Positions 56,226-64,000 of a stretch of DNA of 64,000 bases are shown here, one piece after another (the first letter of the stretch is position 1; each line of letters opens with the position of its first letter). A model generated the notes under the pieces. The model did not search any database, had not been told where the DNA came from, and was given only the letters and a program-made list of their open reading frames with translations. Where the stretch lies: positions 124,001-188,000 of the forward strand of contig BDIU01000118.1 of NCBI GenBank assembly GCA_002118135.1, read 5' to 3'. Origin of the DNA: Trebouxia sp. TZW2008 (Eukaryota > Chlorophyta > Trebouxiophyceae > Trebouxiales > Trebouxiaceae). The position numbers and the translations under genes are program-made.

Positions 56226-57188
56226 GGCCGTATCTGGGAGCCGCTTCCCATTGCATGCTTGCTACTGGTTTGCATACTAGCAGCTTGATCTGCAGTTATG
56301 GGCTTTTCAAAATGCATAAATTTCAGGGATCAGCGCATTGACTGAAATATTGCCTGATCATAATAGCAACGTCTCTCGGCTAGAGCTGCCACAGCTTAAG
56401 AGCGTCGACAATCAGGCGCACTCAGGCTCAGCCATAGAGTTGGTCTCGAAACTGTCTGCTAGACAGCTTCTGACAAATCGAGTGCACATGATACAAATGC
56501 AGCTTGAGCGTTCTTGATGACTCATTGGTAGCAGCAGACTGCCTAAAGAAAGAGCCGATGTTTGACAGATACAGTTTTGCAGGCAGGCCTTCAGTACCTG
56601 CAATAAAGTGAGCTCTCCTTTGCACATTGGTTCACTTCAACACGAACGCTCTTGAGTTTTGACGGCAAGGCCTTGAGGCAAGGCAACTTGCCAGTGGGCT
56701 GTGCACAATGAGCCATGCTCCAGGCCGCATTTGCATGGCACAAAACACATTTATGCAAACAATCTAATTGTTCAAAAATTCTAACCTGGTTCCAATTACA
56801 GCAACACTAACATGCAAGCAGACTAGCCCTATCTACATCTGGCTGCTGGTGCTCTGAGTAGTGCTGAGATCATGCTCACAATTCCAGCAACAGCAGTCCA
56901 CATGATCTTGATTCATTCATGCAGCTGCCAGAAGCGAGGTATTGGTGATAGCTTTGGCATGTGCCTTGATTTTGGCACATAGTGACCCCAGCTGCAATCT
57001 GTGATCTGCAATCTGCATATGATGAGTAAGGGGTCCAGCTTCAAGCTGCCAAAGTCTTGATCACCATCAATCAATCTGCCAAAACCATGGGAGCACAGAA
57101 ATTGATCCTGAGACCTGTCAATCCTGATAGGAGCGTTGCTGATAGCAGACAGAGGCTGGTGTGAGCAGAAGGAAGCCGACATGCACGA
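56226..57188. other. Convergent intergenic spacer
   Basis: This lies between the stops of the COG0354 gene (+) and the SAC3A-like gene (-). Only short random open frames are seen. Confidence 0.5.
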
Positions 57189-60100
57189 TCAGCCGACACG
57201 GACGGGATGCATGAAATTCTGCAAATTAAGTGTTGCATCCCCATGTGCAACAGCAGCAACATCTTCAGGCATGCTCAGACGTATGCCTGGTTTGCAGTCC
57301 AACAATGCAGTGGAGGGCTGTGCACCTGTATACACAGCAAAGTCAGTCCAGGCGTTTAGGTGGCTGTGTGCACCAAGCACATGGGCAGGCATGTTGACAA
57401 AGCTACAAAACAAATGGTCTGCAAAGAAATGAACTGCAAAGAATAGGCCAGCAAATGGGCAATCTAGACTTTTATGACTGCATGCAAAACAGGTGACAAT
57501 GAACAGTGCACTGGTGCCAGGCAAACTATGAGGTTGAGTGCATGCACTCCACCTGAGTCCAGCAGAACAGCAGCATTGCACGACCTCAGCCACTTGATAG
57601 CAGCTGCGCATGCTTGTGCTTCATCAGCCTGCAACATGTACACAGCAGTCAGAACTTCTCACGATACAAGCTCTCACATGAATGACTTGCGTCTTGACAT
57701 TGATCTCACCAGCGGTATGCTCAGCAGACATGGGTGTCACAATTGACTTCAATAACCAAGCTGCTGAATCACCCAGGTGCATCACAATGTTAACATTTGT
57801 GCGTATCAGATAAGTACTGTGAAGTGCACTGTCCGAATACACAAACCAAAAGCTCACTGACAATGGGGGCGCAGATCCAAATGCTAAGCTGGTCACTTTC
57901 TGACACCACAACCAGAATGAACATTGTTCTGAGTGCAGGCTGCTGGAGTGGAAAAGAATGGAGGTCACCTCTGCCGCATGCTTGCCCACAACTGTCGTCT
58001 TGGCGCAGCCAGGCAACATCAACTCATCTGCTGATCCACTGTTGGCCTCCTCATCAAAGCGCAGATGCAGGTTGCTCATCCTGACAGTCGGCGTGTTGGG
58101 ACGAGACCTGCGCTGCTTTGTGCTGACTGCAGCTGACTCACCAGCTGACTCACCTTGGGGCTTGATCAAGAAGCCCAGCACAGACGCCACGTACGTGATC
58201 TTTACCTTGGTGTTTTTGAAGGCGTCTATGAGGGTTTCAAGGGCTACAAAACGGATACGGCTGAAGCACATGTCCATGAGGTAGCGCCCCAAGTTGGGCG
58301 CTGCTGCGTAAAGCTGGAAGAAGGCTGTGAACTGCGAGAACACCAAAGCCTGCCGCACCTTGAGAGCATGCTTCACTGCAGGATGAGCAAGATCCTGCAC
58401 AGCATTGCAAGGCATGGTCATGTTGACTAAAGATGACTACCCTGCACAGCATTTCACAGCATGGCCACGTCTACTGTCAATACATGTGCAACTTTCAAAC
58501 ACTTGCATGTGGCAGTTTGTCTGTTCACAAGTTCCCAAAAAGTGCAAGCAGCAGTCTTCCCACATCATCAACAGTCAAAATCTGGAAAACATGAGCTTTC
58601 TAACATCAAGCCCAGCAACACCAAATTACGGCCAATTGGTGATGAGCGCTCAACACTTGGGTTGGGCTAAAATGCAGAGCCTAGTGATTGTGACAAATGT
58701 GCAGCATCCCGCACAGAGCATTTTCCACAAACGCTCAACATCAGGGTTCTGCACAGCTTCGCTACTGAGTTATGTCCTAAAGCTGCCATGCCTGAGCTGT
58801 GGGACTGTGCAGAGCAACAAGCTGGATGCAAGTAGGCCTGGTCAGCCTATGCTGAGACCAGACAGTCTTTGACAAATTCGAAGATGACAATAACTGCAGG
58901 CAGTGATATATGGTGATGCTATATGGTGATGCAGAGTCAGTGTGCAAGATGCCTCACCTGAGCAGACAGCTGCTCCAGGGTTGCAAGCAAGCTGGCACTC
59001 TCCTTGCTCCTCAGAATGGCTTGATACAGCACCCTGTAAGCAACAAATTCCTGCACACAGCCTTGCGAGCCGCCCTCATACAGCACCTTGAGTACAGTTT
59101 GACACTGATTGAAGTCCCCTCCGTTGCCATGTTCAAGGCATGCCCTTGCATGCGCCTCATAGATCTGCACAGGCAGCTGCCCCTTCACATGCTGAACAGT
59201 CACATCCTGGCGCATGGCTTTCAGCTGATCCTCTGCATAGTGCATGTCACATTGGCCTGCCCTGTACATTCTGACCACACGCTCTAAGGCGGCTTTCAGG
59301 ACAGGGGTTGGGCGTACTGCACTGGGGTCAGGGGGGCCTGTCAGTCTGAAGTACCTCTTCTCCAGGCTGTTGCAAGTGCCCTGAACTGAGTGCTGATCCC
59401 ATGACCCTTCGTCCTGAGCGTCTGTCTGTCTGTCTCTGCTCAGCTCAGCCTGCAAGCAAGGATGCCGACAATTGTCAGAAAAAGCTTCAGTAAGAAGAAG
59501 TGCGTTTCAGTACATTGCCATCAACAGGATGGCATTGTGCAGCAACTGCAATGAGCATGTGAACAGCCTTTGCAAACTGTTTCCCATCACATGAGCTCAT
59601 GGGCATTCTGCACCCGAGCACACTGCATAGGCAGCTTGAGCTATTCAACATTCTTTGTGCTTGAATCTTGCTCGAGAAGTATAAGACTTGCCAAAGACCT
59701 GACACCTGCCGGCTGCTGACTTGAGACGATTTGTTTGACACACCAATTGGATCACCAGCAGGCAAGAAAAGTAAGCGTGATTGTTTGGATGGCCAAGGCA
59801 AGTGACTCACTGCATAAACAGGTGCTTGTAGGCGGTGATTGGAGTGGTCCACTGCCCCACTGCCAAATCTGCCAGCCCGCATGCGCCGCCTGTGCAACTC
59901 CTCAGGCATGGGGTCATCATTCTCCTGCAGCAGTGCCTGCTTCTTGGCCTTCTTATTGGAAGCTGCTGCTTGCTGATTGGCCTGCTGATGGGCTCGCCGC
60001 TCGGCTGCCAACCTCTTCTTCCTGCACAAGTTGACCACTTTTGTACATCATCAGAATTTCAAACTGATTGTCCAGCTGAGCTGAGTTTCCTGACCATCTT

Positions 60101-63100
60101 CAATAACAATCGTGACATGGCTAACGTCATTTTGAATCATGACAATGACAAGAATGTCCTGCTGACAAAATCATGCCAGACTTTAATACCTGTCTCTGCA
60201 AACACAAATCTTGCTCCATGCACCTTTGAGTGAACTGATGTCAGACACCAACAAACGCTACATCAAGAGATGCTCAAATTGCAAAAATTGCTACCATTTG
60301 ACCCAAGTTTGATCCAAATTTGGCCACAAAAGCTGTCATTTGACCGTTGAATACGGCAGATCTTTTGCAACCTGACCCCTCACATATTCAGCATGAGTGT
60401 GACAGCAACGCTGCAGGTCACTGCATAAGGCCCCAATGTAACAGCCAACACCTCTGCCGCTTTGTGCCAAGCTTGTGCGCGTGTAACTCACTGTGCACAT
60501 GCGTGCAACAGCACACTTCCTGCAGCAAGCTGCATGTCATGCACAGCACATTGGACAGCGTACCTCTGCTTCTTGGACTCAGGAGGCGGCCCAGCCTGCT
60601 TCATCTTCTTGCCCTTAGGGCCAAGGGGGGAGCCCTTGAGCGAGCCCTGGGGTCTCTTCCTGCCTCTGCCGCTCCTATAGCTAGAGGCATAGCTGGATGT
60701 GGGCGATCTTGATGAAGAAGGAGACTGAGATCTTGAGGTGTACGACCTTGAGCGGGACCGAGAGCGTGACCGAGAGCGGGAGCGTGAAGAGTAGCTGTGG
60801 CGAGTGGAGCGGGATGTGAGTGACGCTGAGGGGGATGCCGGTTGTGCTGTTGGTGATGCCTTTGCTGCAGGCTTCCGCTCATCCCACCTGTCAAACAACA
60901 GAGCAATGTTACTGTTTGCGCATATGGCCAATCCTTGTGCATGTTGTATCTGAAGGAACGGTATCAAGAGAGCAAGAAATGCCACCATTTAAAATAGTAA
61001 GCCTTGAGGACATGCTCATGATGACAAATATGTGCACACGAGAGCCTGCTTGAAGCTGATCAGGACCTCCAAATGACTATTGAGCCAAGACTCATAAATG
61101 CATGCCAGCAGTCAGCTGCACGCCAGCAGTCGGCAGCACGCAACTCTTGAGGCCTGATCCAGCAGCAGCATAGCACACTTGTCCAGTAAACAAAAACAGG
61201 GGCACCCAGCACACCTGTTTGGCCGATTTGCTGTTCTGATGGGTTTGGGCGCATCAGTCACAACAGCGCTTGTGCTGCCAGGGATTGGAGTCTTGTCCCA
61301 GTCACGTGTCCACTTTTCTCCCTTTGCTTCAGCATCACGAATGATGGCTTTGATGGCTGCCTGCATATGTACAGAGATCTTTCAGCAGCATTATGACCAT
61401 ACATGCTGACAACAGATGTGCTGTTGACATGCAAACTGTTGGACAAGATTTCCTGAAGACAAAGAAAGTCCTGTAGCAACTTCATGAACCAGGCGGGTCC
61501 ATACCTGAACCACATCCTTGTTGTGCTTCATCTCTTCGCTGTTGAAGCATCTGTACACCCACTGTGTAAGTGAAGGTGGCTGACCACTACCTGTGGCTAC
61601 AGGCTCAGGTGCCTTGGCTGGTGCTTTCACCTCTGCAACCTGCAAAGCAATCAATCTCTTTGTAAAGGGTTTGTCAGATCAAACGCTCGCCTGAAGCCAG
61701 AGAACCTCTCAATCTGCAGAGCCCAAGTCAGTATAACTCGGTGTCACTGACATGCAGCACAAGATTTGTCAGAAAATGCAATTGCCCGGCAGATTTGAAC
61801 AGATACAGCTATCTGAAAGCTGAGGTTGATAATGACAAACCTTGGTATAGGCAGGCGGTGCTGCAGCAGAAGCCACAGGCTTGGACTTTTTGGGCAACTG
61901 AAACTTGATCAAGTCTGGCTTTGCAGCAACTTGCTCTCGTGCCACTGGCTTGTATCGGCCATCAGGCATGAGCATGTATCCAGACCTTTGAGCTGGCAGT
62001 GCGCTGGAGCTGCAAGCAACCATACAGCAACTGTGACCACTCAGGTAAGAGATATAGCAGCAGCATTGCAACATGCAAAGGTCTGTTGCAAAGGACCTTG
62101 TCAACCTTGCAATATACACAACATTCACAGCCATAAGATGGCTCATCTTCTGCACGTTAGGATGCACACAACAGAATGTGTGAGATGAGGCACATAGTAA
62201 CATCATGTAGCATGATAATTTATGCCGTATCAAAGCAAACGGCCAGACATCGCAGGACCTGGGCCACACACATCTCGCGCATGTGCTACAGTCTGCAATC
62301 TATCATCCTCAACTCAGAAGCATACACTTGGGCAACTGAATTCAAGCATTACACACACTGACTCATAAGGTATGCACTGGGTCACCAAGTCATACAGTCA
62401 GTACCAGCTAATACCTTGCAGGCTGTACAGCTTGAACTGCTGTTTGGGGTGCGGCTGCTGGCTGAGCTTGCTGCACAGGTGTTGGCAGCACAATGGGCTG
62501 CTGTGCTGGGGCTGCAGGGGCCCAGGATGCAGCAACAGCTTGAGTTGGGTATGCTGGCTGAGCATACGCAGGCTGCTGGGGCTGGTAGTGATGGTAGTGA
62601 CCGTAGTGCTGATAGTACTGCTGCTGGTACTGATAGTACTCTTGATGCTGTTGGTAGTAGGCAGCATTTGCAGCATCGTACTGAGCCTGCACACAGGCAC
62701 GAAAACTGGTCTCTGCACTCAAAGATTATACAAGTGAAGACTGCAGGTTGTGAGGAGGCACCCTGCAAGCAACGATTAGGCGTAATGGTGCGACAGTACC
62801 TGCTGCTCTGTGCTGACAGCAGTGTCAGCTGCTGGCTGCTCAGTGCCTGGCACAGGTGGGTTACTGTCCTCTGCTTGAGCTGTATACGTCTGAGTGCCAT
62901 ATCCAGAAGGCCAAGCAGCCTGAGGGTAAGCTGGTTGGTAGCCCTGCAGCNNNNNNNNNNNNNNNNNNNNNNNNNNNNNNNNNNNNNNNNNNNNNNNNNN
63001 NNNNNNNNNNNNNNNNNNNNNNNNNNNNNNNNNNNNNNNNNNNNNNNNNNNNNNNNNNNNNNNNNNNNNNNNNNNNNNNNNNNNNNNNNNNNNGTACCTC

Positions 63101-63110
63101 TCGAAGCCCC
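57189..63110 (-). CDS. SAC3A/THP3 (LENG8-like) SAC3-family protein, N-terminus in assembly gap
   Basis: SAC3/THP3/LENG8 proteins carry a SAC3-PCI domain and act in mRNA processing and export in the nucleus. Exons (minus strand) in frame: 62800 into the gap, 62415-62686, 61841-62009, 61505-61639, 61215-61360, 60564-60887, 59811-60021, 58958-59449, 57969-58394, 57553-57628, 57189-57325 (TGA). The N-terminal part is Tyr/Gln/Pro/Ala-rich. The signature SLTQWVYRCFNSEE and AAIKAIIRDAEAKGEKWTRD, then WDKTPIPG, match LENG8/THP3. An Arg-Ser repeat segment follows in exon 60564-60887. SLEKRYFRLTGPPDPSAVRP, QLKAMRQDVTVQHVKG and FNQCQTVLKVLYEGG open the SAC3 domain, which continues to VASVLGFLIKPQ. The end, SMPEDVAAVAHGDATLNL, matches plant SAC3A. 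The start codon lies in or just beyond the N run, so the right boundary is approximate. Confidence 0.88.
60657..60820 (-). other. Arg-Ser (RS) repeat domain in the SAC3A-like protein
   Basis: On the minus strand this part of exon 60564-60887 encodes alternating Arg and Ser (SRSRSRSRSRSRS in the core) followed by a Ser/Pro/Tyr-rich stretch and RGRKRPQ. Such segments are typical of splicing factors and are phosphorylated by SR kinases. Confidence 0.85.
62951..63093. other. Assembly gap (143 N)
   Basis: A run of N interrupts the 5'-most exon of the SAC3A-like gene. The frame appears open on both sides, but the true length and start codon are unknown. Confidence 1.
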
Positions 63111-63650
63111 CAAGAACCCAGGACAAGGGTGACTGGAAAGTGGCTTCGCTGTAGCCTAGTTGTTACACGGCAGTGCTTGCAGCACAGACATCTTGTGGTA
63201 GAAACGCAGACGGGACGCACTGCTTGTTCAAATTGTTCTGCAAAGTTGCGACTTCGCTGCTTTCTTTGGCTCGAACCGTCGTGCGTCTTCACGGCTCTGC
63301 GCACCCCGTAAACTCCGTGCACTCCGTACGGCTGCTTGAACAAACTCAGCGCACAGGCGCTCCCAGCTTTGTGTTGTGCTCACGCGAGTCGGACGAGCAG
63401 TGCCCGCAATTCGCAAGCGCTGTTGTACTTGTTGATTGAGCGCTGCCTTCGAAAATTGTTGACACAAGCTACCTTGCATAAACACTCGGGTGTCGGTTAG
63501 GGAGCAAGGTCGACCTCCAAGTTTGTCTTTTGAACTGCTCCGAGCTCAAAGTCTGCAGATTTTCAGCGAAGCGCTGCAAGGCAAAGCTAGAGGCCTGAGC
63601 GACTGCATCCGACGTGACTAAGCCTACGATCTTGTATTCGGAGCTGGACA
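63111..63650. promoter_or_regulatory. Divergent promoter region, SAC3A-like / VHS gene
   Basis: A CpG-rich spacer of about 540 bp lies between the SAC3A-like gene and the VHS-domain gene, consistent with the composition of other gene starts in this window. CACCCCGTAAACTCCGTGCACTCCGTACGG at 63303-63332 contains three near-repeats of CTCCGT(G/A)C. Confidence 0.4.
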
Positions 63651-63933
63651 ATGCAAGCCGCGAGAGACGCTGTTGGAAACGTGCGGGAGAAGGGAAAATC
63701 ATTCCTCAAGCCCAAGTATGCTGATCAGCTGCTCGGCAGTGGATTGGAGGAGCAAATACGCCGGGCCACAGCCAAGAGCCTGCCCGGACCTGACCTGGCG
63801 CTGAACAGACGGGTCAGTCGTGATAACTCGTTCGGGAAAAGTCAAGTTTGTGTCCACACTGCTCACTTAAAATGCTGGTTTGATGCAGATTGTAGAGACC
63901 ATCAACAACGATTTGAATTCTTACAGCGCTCAT
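63651..63933 (+). CDS. VHS-domain protein, TOM1-like (start only)
   Basis: ATG at 63651 opens exon 63651-63812 (54 codons), which joins in phase 0 to exon 63889-63933, followed by a GTAAGT donor; the gene leaves the window. The segment LEEQIRRATAKSLPGPDLALN + RRIVETINNDLNSYSAH fits the start of VHS domains (x-I-E-x-A-T-s-x-x-x-x-P-D-W-A-L-N-x-x-I-x-D-x-I-N), although the conserved Trp is Leu here. TOM1-like VHS proteins sort ubiquitinated membrane cargo. With only 69 residues visible the assignment is tentative. Confidence 0.5.
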
Positions 63934-64000
63934 GTAAGTCTTCATGAAGCTGCCTTTCTGCTTGCAAGGGCTTGCAGTTATCTCAAACTGTACTTGCTGG

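Overview
The window is nuclear DNA from a eukaryote, most likely a chlorophyte green alga. Genes lie on both strands, are cut by many GT-AG introns (plus a few GC-AG), and encode a plastid-type release factor, a plant-type COG0354 folate-binding protein, a SAC3A/THP3-like protein and the ciliary protein CFAP52. Introns and spacers are rich in TGCA/GCATGC and CTG/CAG words. I cannot fix the species. The ciliary proteins suggest that a flagellated stage exists or existed.

Layout: 1-5751 (+) 3' part of a FANCD2 gene; 6318-8643 (-) TPR protein; 9329-17197 (+) FAM184-like coiled-coil protein with a tRNA-Asp(GTC) gene inside an intron; about 18060-23620 (+) GH13 sucrose-phosphorylase-like enzyme; 24977-25699 (-) SRP14; 26085-29085 (+) organellar release factor 1; 29550-38104 (-) cyclic-nucleotide-dependent AGC kinase (PKG-like) with a pogo-like element in its last intron; 38719-43670 (+) CFAP52/WDR16; 44211-46845 (+) patatin-like lipase; 47675-51108 (-) O-fucosyltransferase-like type II membrane protein; 51435-56225 (+) COG0354/YgfZ-like protein; 57189 to about 63110 (-) SAC3A/THP3/LENG8-like protein whose 5' end runs into a 143-base N gap; 63651 onward (+) start of a VHS-domain (TOM1-like) gene.

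Exon models were built by hand from conserved protein blocks, splice signals and phase. For ten genes (TPR, FAM184, SRP14, RF1, PKG, CFAP52, patatin, O-FucT, COG0354 and, except for its first exon, the sucrose phosphorylase) every junction keeps frame to the stop. The TPR gene keeps frame only with a non-preferred first donor.

The strongest unusual signal is a repeated architecture in at least seven genes. Partial copies of an exon plus adjoining intron sit in tandem beside the functional exon. Copies upstream always carry the acceptor and the 5' part of the exon; copies downstream always carry the 3' part and the donor. The functional exon stays whole in the middle. This looks like intron growth by tandem duplication across exon-intron boundaries, leaving arrays of decoy splice sites. 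It is clearest in the COG0354 gene (four arrays), the sucrose phosphorylase, CFAP52 and the kinase.

Most genes are housekeeping genes with no shared pathway. The kinase and CFAP52 are divergently paired over about 615 bp and may both serve cilia; FAM184 may be a third such gene.
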